From positions 58,308,915 through 58,372,914 of the forward strand of contig JAOANR010000006.1 in the NCBI GenBank assembly GCA_030278955.1: DNA of 64,000 bases. The letters are read 5' to 3'. The DNA is from Hygrophila difformis. Taxonomy: Eukaryota > Streptophyta > Magnoliopsida > Lamiales > Acanthaceae. Position numbers and translations under genes: made by a program. Each line of letters begins with the position of its first letter. Within the stretch, counting starts at the first letter, position 1. Positions 1-11,248 of the stretch are shown here, one piece after another. The notes below the pieces were generated by a model. The model was not told the origin of the DNA. It ran no database searches and was given only the letters and a program-made list of their open reading frames with translations.

Positions 1-91
1 AAACAAGTCAAAATAATATCAAGTCTCACAAGGATCCATATCCCAAATTAATTCAACCCTAAGCTAGAAAAATAGATTACTCAGAATCCAT
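1..91. other. left flank of the solo LTR
   Basis: AT-rich DNA with no recognisable gene. Its last five bases (87-91, TCCAT) are the left copy of the target-site duplication of the LTR that starts at 92, so the original locus reads from here straight into 2674 onward. Confidence 0.5.
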
Positions 92-2668
92 TGTAATACC
101 CGAGAATTTTATAACATAAATAAATAAATATAATGAATAAATTCAATAAATACAATAAATAAATAAATAAGTAAATACATTAAATAAATAAATATAGACG
201 AAATGAGAAATGAAAGTAATTAAAGAGATTAATTTAAACAAAAGAAATTAAATAAAGTTAAATAAAGTCATTACACGGGAACCCGATATTAATGAACTCG
301 GGAATTCAAGCCAAAACGTAATGTTAGATCCGAAGGAAATGACGACACGAGATAGGAACCCGAAGAGAGCCCGGAAATCGGAATCCGAGAGCGTAGAGGG
401 ATAGAAACCCGAAAGAGAGGAGGAAAAGCACAACGGATCGCACGACCCGCCCGGACCGAAGTCCAGGCGTGAGCCGCGCGCTGGCCGCGCGGTAAAGGGG
501 GAAAAGGCGCGCCAACCCCGCGCCAGCAGACAGATTCGCCCGTTGCGTGAATCTCTCGCCCGAACGCGGATTTTTCGACTTCGGTTGAACATCTTTCGAC
601 TCAAGACCCTTAGGGTCAGATCTTGGACGCCCCAAGTCTTAGCTATCTATAAATAAACCCCCTTGGAGGCCCCGAACACTTTTACAAAACCTACAACTCT
701 CTCTATACATTCGAAACCCTAATTCCGGAGTCGTCGGAGGCACGAAACCAAGGCGAATACTGGTTGGACGAAAATTCTGAGATCTCCAGCGTCGTGGTAA
801 GTTTCGATCCAATCCTTGTTCAATATACGATTCGAAAACGAATCCTAATCTTCTCCTTTTCCCTTCTACACCTCAAATTGGATCTAGAGCGTAGAACCCG
901 ACGAACGGAGAGGAGAAATGGTGGACTGGAAGCCACGCCTTCGAAATAGACGATCCCGGACGTTCACAACTCTGTAAGTTAGCCTTACATGGTTTTGGGA
1001 GGAATTAAAACGTTCGAAACTAAAAGATTTAACAAGAGATCGAAAATCTGCCAACATGGTGTTTTTACCGACGCGACAGTTTTGCCTAATTTGTCAGAAC
1101 CTTAAAACGACGTCAAACGGAAAAACTTAAAGCATGAAAAATGTTCCTAAGGCTTAGATCTATCTATTTCAGAATTTTTAGAGAGGAAGTGATATGCGAA
1201 AACCAACCGAAACCGAACTGCTTGAAATTTGATCTTGAAATTCTTGACAGAACTTAGGTCCGATCTTGATCACGTTTTTGATATTAGTTCTAGACCGATT
1301 TAGATCTTTGGCCGAACATGAAAGTTGTAGATAAATGTCTTAAGATGGTCTCTGTAAAATTTCATCAAATTTGGAATTGTTTTGCTATGGTAGATTTCAA
1401 TATCTTTAAACTGTGGTCTGCGAAATTCGGGCAGATTTGTGTTTCTGCAAAAATTGACGTTTTTGACATGTTTCGGTATCTCGGATTGAAAAAATGAAAA
1501 CACGAAAGTTGTTCATCTCGACGTTTCTGAGTCATTAGTGAAATTTCGGAATTTTTGGAGTTTAATCTGATTTTAGACGAATTTTAGAGTAAACAGTGGT
1601 TTACCGGAAGTCAAATCTTGAAATTTTGTTGAAACATGAAATTAACCTTTAGGGTTGAAATGAGTTGAAATATGATTTTTAAATAAACTAAATTGAAATC
1701 AGATTTTTGAAATTAAATCCCCTTACAAACTTGATAAATTAAAATTAGGGGTGAGTGCTCTGCAGGGTGCCCCCTAACGATTCACTTCGTGCCTTAATGG
1801 ACGATGGTGACCCCGCGCGAAATTGAGATATGATATTGCCAAAACGGCTTGAGATATAGAGCCTACACTCTCGAGAATATCCACATGGGTTTCCCGAGGC
1901 TCCGGAGTGGTACTGGGTATGGCTTATACGGTTGCGGCCACCGGGCTACCGGCTAAACTTGTTGAGATTGCGATGCAATCGTGAAATACTTGAAATACCA
2001 AATCTGGGATGTAAGGGGGAAATTAGAATTAAATTAAATTGAAATGTATTTGGTTGTCTAATTAAATTATTTGAATGTTTTATTTAAATTATGCCTTTAT
2101 TTTAAACTATGTGAGATGTGTTGTGAAATGGAGCCTGAATTAAATTACGCAAATTGAATAGTTAATTAAATTAAATCGAATATTATGTTATTATCATGCT
2201 TTTATTTAATTATGAAATGAATGCTTTTAAACCCTACGATCATGTCCGTGTTAACTTACTCAGCAAGTTGTGCTGACCAAACCATTTTTTTATTTTCTTT
2301 TCTTACAGAGTATGTGGAATGAGCATGACTATATTCATGCATGGGGGAATTACATTTTTGGAAAACTTATCGTTTTTAAATTCGTACATTAGACTATATT
2401 ATGAACGGGCTTGTTTAACCCGTGTTTTGGCCATGTCGGCCCTATTTACTTTTTCTGCTGCAATACTATAGTAAAACAATTATTTCCGCTGCGCTATGAT
2501 ATTATATTTTCGAATTATATTGTATGGGTTGTTTTGAATGCTTTAAATGTTTTAAATACTGCAATACCTAGCCTTGCATCCCTTTAGTAAGCTCGGAGAA
2601 ACCGTGTCTTACTAGGGGGATGTGGCGGTGACATTCCGACCTGGGTGACCAAAAACCGGTGTGTTACA
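92..2668 (+). mobile_element. solo LTR of a Ty3/Gypsy-type retrotransposon, 2577 bp
   Basis: The segment begins TGTAATACCC and ends GTGTTACA, giving canonical TG...CA LTR ends with short inverted termini. It is flanked by a perfect 5-bp direct repeat TCCAT (87-91 and 2669-2673), as retroviral-type integrase leaves. No primer-binding site, gag or pol lies next to it, so it is best read as the product of LTR-LTR recombination. A TATA motif at about 647 suggests U3 ends near there. An inverted copy of its first ~0.85 kb lies at 3361-4224, and the end of another copy begins at 62917 on the minus strand. Assignment to Gypsy rests on the long length and the terminal sequence, which resemble the complete chromovirus LTRs at 47403-57547; this is inference. 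Confidence 0.88.
645..656 (+). promoter_or_regulatory. LTR TATA box
   Basis: CTATAAATAA at 647-656 is a good plant TATA box and lies about 0.55 kb into the LTR. The same motif is kept, inverted, at 3631-3640 in the second copy of this LTR, which supports a function as the element's promoter. Confidence 0.55.
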
Positions 2669-3360
2669 TCCATGGAAATAGAAATCAAGCAACAATAACA
2701 AGTGTTCATCATGCCTACAAGAATTAAATTTGATGCAAACCAATCTTGTAAGAAAAGTATCTTCAGCCCCAATCCTCTTCGCTGTCAAGCTGTGGAAAAT
2801 GGGTGTGCCCTGTTGCCAGAATTCTCTCCCAGAAACTGTGTAGGTTCATCCACCTCTGTCCCCAGGGATATGCCCAATTTCGTCTGTCTCTGTCCCCAGG
2901 AATTCGGGTCTTTAAATCTCGTTTGTCTACAGTAGCTTTTCCCTTCCTCTTCATCTTGAGCAACCATGGATTTTGTTTCCAAAATCCTCTCCATTCTTTC
3001 CTTCTTTAAAGTGCAGAAGAAGGGGATGAAATATTTTGCTCCCGAAAGTTCAAACCCCCTTTCAATTTGATTTCATAAAATAAGAGATATTTGCAACTCC
3101 ATCCCCAGGGGCTTGTTTGCAATTTCCGAAAAGACTTGTACTGCTCCAGGTTTACTTTAGTCTGCTGGTGCGTCTTTGCTCGTGCCCACGCCTAAGACCA
3201 ATTGTGCTGCTGTCCTTAACTCTCTAGCTCCAAAATATGTGAATTTGTAAGATCTACACAAAAATACTAAAACCAACAATTATTAGCATATATAATCAAA
3301 TTTGATCCAAGTTGGCATCAAATAAAAAACAAAATATATATACAATTAAGCTCATATCAC
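2669..3360. other. unassigned intergenic stretch
   Basis: It starts with the right copy of the TCCAT duplication. The rest has no recognisable gene. Several 60-77-codon open frames overlap on both strands near 2700-3010 but none has a known domain. A short motif containing CCCCAGG recurs at about 2860 and 2895. The stretch ends abruptly against the inverted LTR fragment at 3361. Confidence 0.4.
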
Positions 3361-4224
3361 AGTCCACCGTTTATCTCCTCGGTTCATCGGGTTCTTCGTC
3401 CTAGATCCGGTTCGGGGTATTGAAAAGAAAAGGATGGCGTTAGGACTCGTTTTCGAATCACGAATGGAAAGAGATCGGATCAGAACTTACCACAACGTTA
3501 GAGGCCTTTCAATTTTCGTCCAAGACAGTCCCTTTGCTTGGTTTCGTGCCTTCGACGACTCCGGAATTAGGGTTTATCGTGTAGAGATTTTTCGTAGGGT
3601 TTGAAAAGTGTTTGGGGTTACTTGAGAGGGTTATTTATAGATGGACAAGACCTAGGGGACGTCCAAGGTCTGCCCTAATGAGTCTTGAGCCGCAATGTGA
3701 GCAACTGAAGTCGAAAAATCCGGATTCGGGCGAGAAAATCTCGCATTGTTTGTTACTGCCACATGGCGCGGGGTTGGCGCGCCCTCTTGAGGAAACCCCG
3801 TGCGGCCACCGCGCGGTCTCCGCCTGGACTTCGGTCCGGGTGGATCGTGCGATCCGTCGGGCATTTCCTCCTCTCTTTCGGACTTCTATCCCTCTATGTT
3901 CTCGGATTCCGATTTCCAGGCTATTTCCGGACTCCAACTTCCTATCTACACTTTTACTCGGGTCTAGATTTAATATTGGCCTCGAATTCTCGAGTTCATT
4001 GGTGTCGGGTCCCCGTGTACAATTTATTTGATTACATTATCTTTGGCTTTACAGGTATTGGAATTTTAATTCCTTATTAAACTTAGTTCCATTTCTCATT
4101 TCCTTAACTATGTATTATGTTTGTTTATTTCTTATGTTTATTTATTGTTATTGTTTTATTTAATGTTTATTTATTTATTTTATTTATTTATTTATTTTAT
4201 GTTGCAAAATTCTCGAGTATTACA
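3361..4224 (-). mobile_element. inverted, truncated LTR fragment, same family as 92-2668
   Basis: Read on the minus strand, this begins TGTAATACTCGAG at 4224 and matches about the first 0.84 kb of the solo LTR, including the inverted TATA box (3631-3640) and the GC-rich block around 3770-3860. The 5' terminus of the LTR is intact and abuts Athila LTR sequence at 4225. The other ~1.7 kb of the LTR is missing at 3360. This fits an insertion into the Athila LTR followed by a deletion that removed the rest of the LTR and the distal Athila end. Confidence 0.82.
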
Positions 4225-4861
4225 TTTTGAAACCTCCGAGTGATAGGATTTTAAATGCTTTCTTTATCGCTTTCTTTTAAATGCTTTCTTTAGAGCTCAC
4301 TCAGATGTATTGAAAGTAGCGGAACTGCTTCTAGGTTTGAGAGTTATGGGATAGTTCAGGCTCAGTTAGAATCTTTGAGTGTGACATGGGGGAATGATAG
4401 GAGTACTTGGCATTTCAATTAATGATATGTCAGGTGTTGCTTGTCCACCACAAATGAAATAACATACCCTGGCCGGGGCAGTTATGAATTTGTGGTATCT
4501 TAGAATTTGTGGTCTTAAGAACATGTAAACTCATACTGTAAGTACCTGTCTGTTAAAGGGAACATAGTACTGAGAGCATGAGAATTTAGTTATCTGATAG
4601 GATTATCCCAGACAAAGATCTGTGTATAAAAATGGAAGTTTAATTATGCTTTATCTAAATCTTGTCCAATTTTTATATTTTTCTTCCTGTCCATCTTTAA
4701 AATCAGCTTCATAGTTAGCAATAGCATAATTCATAGCTTTCTTAGAATAATTTTTACTGCTTCCATAGGATAAAGTGGTTTCTTTAAATAAAACTTAAAC
4801 CGGGATTTTTCATTAATTTATTTTCGAAAATACTCGTGGTGAGAAATTGTCAAAAGTTTCA

Positions 4862-4879
4862 TGGCGCCGTTTCCGGGGA
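4862..4879 (+). other. primer-binding site (tRNA-Asp type), one mismatch
   Basis: TGGCGCCGTTTCCGGGGA directly follows the LTR end (...TTTCA). It matches the complement of the 3' end of plant tRNA-Asp at 17 of 18 positions; the partner copy has the perfect version at 14495-14512. Confidence 0.8.
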
Positions 4880-5016
4880 GGATGCAGCGCCGTTTTATTA
4901 TAGAGTTACATTCCTGATTGCTCATAGTTAGCTTATACATAGAAATATTTATTCATCACCGAATCCATTTTAACCTGGGATTGTACAGGTACTGTCATTG
5001 CTGAAACCGCTGTTTT

Positions 5017-6900
5017 ATGCAACGAAGTTAGGAAACTCCCGCTGAGATCCCGTTCAACTCTGAAATTGAAATAACAGCTCGACGTCTGAGGGCTCAAGCT
5101 AGACAGAGAAAAGAACGGGAAAGGCAGGAACTATTTTCTCCAAGCACTAGCAGTGATATCTCTGAAATGGCAGATAACAGCATTCCCCCAGTCATACCAC
5201 AAAACCCACCACTCCAGCATATCCAATAGGATCCCGAGGATGTTAATACGAGAATTTGGACGATCCCCCTCCTCAGGTCATTCAGGGAGATGGGAACGTA
5301 CAAAACCTCGGCCAGCAACCCTTCGAGGTTCCTCCCAACAACCAGAACAACCAAAACGTCCCAAATAACCCCAACCCTCAGTATCACAACCCCGAGTTTA
5401 ACCAAAACCAGTTTCCTCCCAATCCAAATGATCCCAATGATCCCCGTAATTACTATCAGAATTACAACCAGCAGCCTCAGTACCAAGGAGGACTAGACAA
5501 CAATCAACAGCCAACCGCAGCAGATTACATGCAACCCATTATAGAACCCTACCTAAACATTCCAGGCAGGGCACCTATCATTGCTAGGAATTTCGAACTC
5601 AAGCCAGCATTGATTAACTTGGTACAGAACAGTCAGTTCGCTGGGGCCAACCATGAGGACCCACACGACCACTTAGCAATGTTTTTGGAACTATGTAACA
5701 CCATCAAGAACCAAGGAGTTGCTCCGAATACAATCCGAATGATGTTGTTCCCGTTCTCACTTCCAAGCGGAGCAAAAACATGGTACAAATTGTTGCCAGT
5801 CAATCAGAGAAGCACGTGGGAGGACATAGTTCGAAATTTCCTGGTAAAATATTTTCCGGAATAGAAGGTTGATGAAGGGAGATAAAAAATTGCTGAGTTC
5901 AAGATGAGACCAGAGGAATCTCTGTACGATGCGAAGGAGAGATTCATGAATTTGTTGAGGAAATGCCCACAACACGGATTCCAGGCATGGGAACAACTGA
6001 GAAAGTTTTACAGCGGGCTGACGCCAGCCTAGAAACACGTGTTAGATGCCGCAGGAGGGCAACATCTGCTGCATATGCCAATGGATCAAGCATGAGCTAA
6101 GATTGAAACGATGTCTGTAAACAAAACAATTTTAAATGATGATAATGCAGAAACAACCCCTCCCCGTGGTCTGTGTGTTGTAGGTACTCCAGGGAAGACA
6201 GAACTTGAAAAGCTGAAGGTCCAGGTGGCAGTGCTGTCATTGAACCAAGAAGTAGGCAGTTCCGCGCAAGTACAGACATCAGATGCAACTTGTGGCCTTT
6301 GTCAAGGACCACATCACACCGATGCTTGCTAACAGGTCACAACTGAAAACTGCAACTACGCTGGAGGGTTTCCCAACCGTCGCCCTAACCTATCCTACTC
6401 AAACAACAACGCTCTGAATGCACACATGTAACCCAGCCAGCCCAGTTCAGTCAGCCACAAAATTTCTAACAAAACCAACAGTTATATCCCAGGCCTCAAA
6501 ATTTTCAGAATCCCAACTTTCAGCCTCAAATACAGCAGAGACCTAACCAGAACCAAACTTTCCAAAACCAAAACCACAATTTTCAAGGCCAGCAGCAGTT
6601 CCATCCAAATCCCAACCAGAACCAGAACCAGAATTGGAACCAAAACCAGCAGAAACCACCTTCCAGATTGGAGACCCTCATGACTGATTTCATTACCAAT
6701 CAGAAAGAAATCAATAATCAGCTGCAAGCCTCCATACGGAACGTGGAGACTCAGGTTAGACAAATGGCCAAGGAAATGCAGAAAAGGGACCAAGGAGCAC
6801 TGCCCAACACTGCTGAGAAAAACCCTCAGTGTAAAGCCATCACACTGAAATCTGGTAAAGTTTTGAAGGGTCCGGAAAGAAAGGAAAAGCTGGGAAAAGA
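5017..6900 (+). pseudogene. Athila gag, decayed
   Basis: The reading frame starts at the ATG near 5017 but meets a stop within a few codons. The recognisable capsid-like core lies at 5520-5864 (DYMQPIIEPYLNIPGRAP, then FELKPALINLVQ and a TWEDIVRNFLVKYFPE stretch). Later gag pieces at 5900-6330 and 6660-7090 are separated by in-frame TAG or TGA codons, for example at 5862, near 6030 and near 6093. The knuckle-like CGLCQGPHHTDAC at about 6295 has CX2CX3HX4C spacing. An asparagine/glutamine/proline-rich linker follows. The product would have been the structural capsid/nucleocapsid protein; this copy cannot make it. Confidence 0.8.
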
Positions 6901-6906
6901 AAAAAA

Positions 6907-7968
6907 ATGGGAAACGATATTGAGGAGAATGAAATTGATGCTGAAAAAGAGACAGCTGACTTGCAAACTGAAGCTGCACCTAAAAACGCTAAAAATGGTA
7001 AAGGTGAAGGTACAATTTCTGACCTTTCACCAAAAAAATCTTTTGATAATAAAAAGTTCATGCCAAGGGTTCCGTACCCAGCGTGTCTAAAGAACAAAGA
7101 ACAGGATCTAAAATTTAAAAAATTTCTGAAAAGGCTGCAAACAGTAGAAATTACTATTCCTCTCATCGAAATGATATCTGAAATGCCAGCGTACGCTAAA
7201 TTTCTGAGAGAATTAGTTTCAGGAAAGAGAAGAGTTGAGCAGGAAGAACTGGTAGTTCTTAACAATACATGCAGTGCTATCATCCAGCGTAAGCTTCCAG
7301 AAAAGCAAGAAGATCTAGGTTGCTGCACGCTGCCCATTCAAATCGGGAAGATCAAAGCAGGAAAAGGTCTTTATGATCTTGGCTCCAGCATCAATGTCAT
7401 GCCTTTGGCAATGGTGCAGCGCCTGAAGTTGGGACAGATTGAGCCGGTCAGAATCAGGCTCCAGTTGGCAGACAGATCCATCACAAAGCCCGTTGGCGTC
7501 CTCTTGGACATCATAGTGAAAACTGGGAACATCTTATTCCCAGTCGATTTTGTGATTCTAGACATAAAGGAGGATCTGGACATGCTGTTGATCTTGGGGA
7601 GACACTTTCTTGCAACAGGCGGAGCACTGATTGATGCGAAAACTGGGAGAGTGACGCTGCGAGTTGATGAGGAGGAAGGTACGTTCGACATGGCACAGTT
7701 ACAGAAATACCCAGATGATGGGTTCTGTTCAACCAATTCTGTAATAGTTAGTGGAGAGGAGATTGACTGTGAGGGAGAGCTTGACTCTGGATACAATGTT
7801 GTAATGATGATGGATGGACTTTCAAAGCAGGTACTGAAGCCTGCAGGCGTGGAGCACGAAGGCTGCAGCGCTGGTTACTTCGCCGATCCCGGAATTGGGA
7901 TTTGGAGGAGTTTGACGGCGCCGAATTCAATGAAGACGCCGACCAAAAGGAGGCAGATCCTGTACTGA
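6907..7968 (+). pseudogene. Athila protease region
   Basis: An open frame of 353 codons covers the spacer and aspartic protease domain of an Athila polyprotein. The active-site region reads LYDLGSSINVMPLAMV at about residues 155-170, where Asp is the expected catalytic residue and LG replaces the TG of the usual DTG. The downstream ILGRHFLATGGALID segment corresponds to the conserved ILGRPFL block, here with His for Pro. The minus-strand copy has the same domain at 11249-12466. The frame is intact over this domain but is cut off from gag and RT by stops and deletion. Confidence 0.75.
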
Positions 7969-8029
7969 TGCAGGATCCGAAAGGTAAATCTGATATCCAG
8001 CTACCCATTTCTCAAAAATAAGGAGAGGA

Positions 8030-8738
8030 AATTGCAACAAGGCCGGTCACCGGATCGAGAGTCTGCACAGACTACCGGAAGCTGAACGAAGCCACTCGCA
8101 AGGACCATTTTCCTTTACCATTTATCGATCAAATGTTGGAACGGTGGGCGGAAAGGGAATTTTATTGTTTTTTGGACGAATATTCAGGTTATAACCAAAT
8201 TGTGATCGCCAGTAAAGATCACGAAAAAACAACTTTTACATGCCCTTATGGCACTTTTGCCTATAGGCGCATGCCTTTTGGATTTGCAATGCACCAGCAA
8301 CTTTTCAAAGATGCATGATGTCGATTTTCTCTGAATTTATCGAAAAATGCATTGAAGTTTTCATGGATGACTTCTCTGTATTTGGAGATACGTTTGATGA
8401 TTGTCTGACCAATCTTGCTAAGATCTTAAAGAGATGTGAGGACACTAACTTGGTTTTAAACTGGGAAAAGTGCCATTTTATGGTCACTGAGGGCATAGTG
8501 TTAGGTCACAGCATCTCACGTGCAGGCATTGAGGTCGATCCGGCCAAGGTTTCCATCATATCCAATCTCCCTCTCCCCAATTCAATAAAATCGGTTAGGA
8601 GTTTCGTAGGGCATGCTGGTTTTTACCGAAGATTCATTAAAGATTTCTCGAAAATTGCCAAGCCGCTCACTAACCTTCTTTGTAAAGAAAATTCTTTTGT
8701 AATAAATGTAGCGTGTGTCCAAGCCTTTGACACGCTCA
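8030..8738 (+). pseudogene. Athila reverse transcriptase, truncated
   Basis: Fragments in two frames encode RT: VCTDYRKLNEATRKDHFPLP and the FDEYSGYNQI-like block at 8060-8310, then [20 protein letters not shown] with the FMDD catalytic box from 8315. A frameshift lies between them near 8310. About 0.43 kb of N-terminal RT coding sequence found in the partner copy (roughly 10.91-11.34 kb) is missing at about 8020. The RT frame runs on past 8738 into reversed integrase sequence and stops at 8821, so its last 28 or so codons are nonsense. Confidence 0.8.
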
Positions 8739-11188
8739 TTGAGGTCCAACTTGCGCTTGCCCTGAGCAACTTTCGGATCAAAATTAAGCATTTTAACGGC
8801 CCAGTAAGCTTTATGCTCTAACTCTACGGGCAAATGACAAGCTTTTCCAAAGACAAGCCTGTATGGAGACATCCCAATGGGAGTCTTATATGCTGTGCGA
8901 TATGCCCATAGAGCATCATTGAGCTTACGTGCCCAATCCTTACGGGTTCTCCCAACAGTGGCTTCGAGTATATGTTTGATCTCGCGATTGGATACCTCGA
9001 CTTGACCATTTGTTTGGGGATGATAAGGCGTGCCTATCTTATGGAGGATTCCAGTTTTAAGCATTAGGTTCTCAAAGGATTTATTAACAAAATATGTTCC
9101 TCCATCAGATATTATCACCCTACGTATGCCAAATCGATTGAAAATGTTGTTCTTGAGGAACTTTATGACTTGGCTACCATCATTGGTCAGTAATGCGACC
9201 GCCTCGACCCACTTGGACACGTAATCGATAGCTACCAAGATATAGTAGTTTCCACCTGACGGTGGAAACAGTCCCATGAAGTCAATACCCCATACATAAA
9301 AAATCTCAAGCGTGAGAATTCCTTTCTGAGGCATCTCATCCCTCTTGGAAATATTTCCCAATCTTTGGCATATGTCGCATGCTTTTACAAACACCTTGCA
9401 GTCCTCATAAATAGTGGGCCAGAAAAAGCCACACTCGAGTACCTTGTGGGCAGTTCGAGTGGGACCGTGGTGATCTCCATATTCAGATTCATGGCATTTC
9501 TTGGTGATTTGGTAAGCCTCAGACTCAGTCACACATCGTCTGATCATAGAATCAGCGCAGTGTTTGAACAGGAAAGGGTCTTCCCAGAAGTAGTTCACTA
9601 CTTCTTTGAAGAATTTTGCCCTTGTGTATTTCTGTTGGAATGGTGGAATTATCCCACATGCCAAAAAGTTAGCAATGTCGGAGAACCATGGACACGCTTG
9701 GTCATGCAAATGCAGTGCGAACAACTGCTCATCCGGGAACTCTTCATTAACGGCTTTTTCATTTTTATCATTTTCTAATCGAGATAAGTAGTCAGCAGCA
9801 CCATTATCTCGACCTCGCCTATCCATTATTACGATGTCAAACTCTTGCAGCAACAACACCCACCCGATTAAACGAGGTTTTGTGTCTTGCTTGCTGAACA
9901 AGTATCTAAGTGCACTGTGGTCAGTGTATACTATAGTCTTTGTACCAATAAGATACTGTCTGAACTTGTCAAACGCAAAGACTACAGCATACATCTCTTT
10001 TTCTGTAGTGGTGTAGTTTATTTGATCTTCATTCAAGGCATGACTTGCGTAATGAATTACGCAATGTCTCCCATCCTTATGTTGCCCTAAAACTGCTCCC
10101 ACTGCAAGACCACTTGCATCATACATCACCTCGAATGGCAGTGACCAATCGGGTGGTTGCACAATTGGAGCAGAAGCTAACATCGTTTTGAGCGTGTCAA
10201 AGGCTTGGACACACGCTTCATTTATTACAAAATAATTTTCTTTACAAAGTAGGTTAGTGAGCGGCTTGGCAATTTTAGAGAAATCCTTAATGAATCTCCA
10301 ATAAAAACCGGCATGCCCTAAGAAGCCCCTAACCGATTTTATTGAATTGGGGAGAGGGAGATTGGAAATGATGGAGACTTTGGCCGGATCGACCTCGATG
10401 CATGCACGTGAGATGCGGTGACCTAACACTATGCCCTCAGTGACCATAAAATGGCACTTTTCCCAGTTTAAAACCAAGTCAGTGTCCTCACATCTCTTTA
10501 AAATCTTAGCAAGATTGGTCAAACATTCTTCAAATGTATCTCTATATACAGAGAAGTCATCCATGAAGACTTTTCTATGCATTTTTCGATAAATTCAGAA
10601 AATATAGACATCATGCATCGTTGAAAAGTAGCGGGTGCATTGCAAAGACCAAATGACATACGCCTATAGGCAAAAGTGCCATAAGGTCAAGTAAAATTTG
10701 TTTTTTCATGGTCTTCGCTAGAAATGACAATCTGGTTATAACCCGAATATCCATCAACAATAAAAATCTCTCCCTGCCAACCTCTCAAGCATCTGATCAA
10801 TAAATGGCAATGGAAAATGGTCTTTGCGGGTGGCCTCATTCAGCTTCCGGTAGTCGATACAAACTCTCCATCCGGTCTCTGGCCTTGTTGCGACCTCTTC
10901 TCCTTGCTCGTTTCTGGTTATGCACATCCCTCCTCGTTTTGGTACGATCTGCACTGGGCTAACCCATTTGCTGTCAGATATAGGATAGATTATACCAGCA
11001 TCTAAGAGCTTGATAACTTCTTTCCTTACCACTTCTTGCATGAGGGGGTTCAAACGCCTTTGGGGTTGACGGGAGGGTTTATACTCTTCTTCCATTAAAA
11101 TCCTGTGCATGCAAATAGAAGGGCTTATTCCTTTTATATCAGAAATGGTCCAACCTATTGCACGTACATATTTCTTATGAACAACCAC
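8735..11188 (-). pseudogene. Athila RT - RNase H - integrase
   Basis: RT begins near 11188 (VRKEVIKLLDAGIIYPISDS, then WRVCIDYRKLNEATRKDHFP). A frameshift plus stops at 10754-10600 break it. The long open frame from 10582 starts at the FMDDFSVY catalytic box. RNase H follows with the MYDASG, TEKEMYA and VYTDHSAL acidic motifs. Integrase has a zinc-binding region (CDICQRLGN), the catalytic aspartates in WGIDFMG and IISDGG, and the glutamate in [10 protein letters not shown]. The [20 protein letters not shown] block is typical of Athila. After KLDLNE (about 8740) the frame reads antisense RT of the other copy. The last domains of integrase are missing. Confidence 0.85.
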
Positions 11189-11248
11189 CAGAGCATTTTC
11201 CTACTCTTGGGAGAGCTTAGCCAAAACAATCACAGGTAATTTTTTATG

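Larger units (their letters stand above)
4225..8738 (+). mobile_element. degenerate Athila-type Ty3/Gypsy retrotransposon, plus-strand copy
   Basis: In order: partial 5' LTR (4225-4861), primer-binding site (4862), gag (from about 5017), protease region (6907-7968) and reverse transcriptase (8030-8738). It is the reverse complement, with divergence, of the minus-strand copy at 8735-15504. The Athila assignment rests on the gag core (FELKPALINLVQ and the LFPFSL stretch), a protease of the DLGSS type, and a tRNA-Asp-type primer-binding site. It lacks RNase H, integrase and 3' LTR because the copy stops at 8738, where it is fused to integrase of the other copy. Relative to its partner it has deletions in the LTR and between protease and RT, and many stop codons. 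Confidence 0.85.

Noticed and set aside
248..635. Two overlapping minus-strand open frames of 103-118 codons
   Set aside because: They lie in the GC-rich U3 part of the solo LTR and show no domain; the same region in the inverted copy (3612-4080) has the mirror-image frames.
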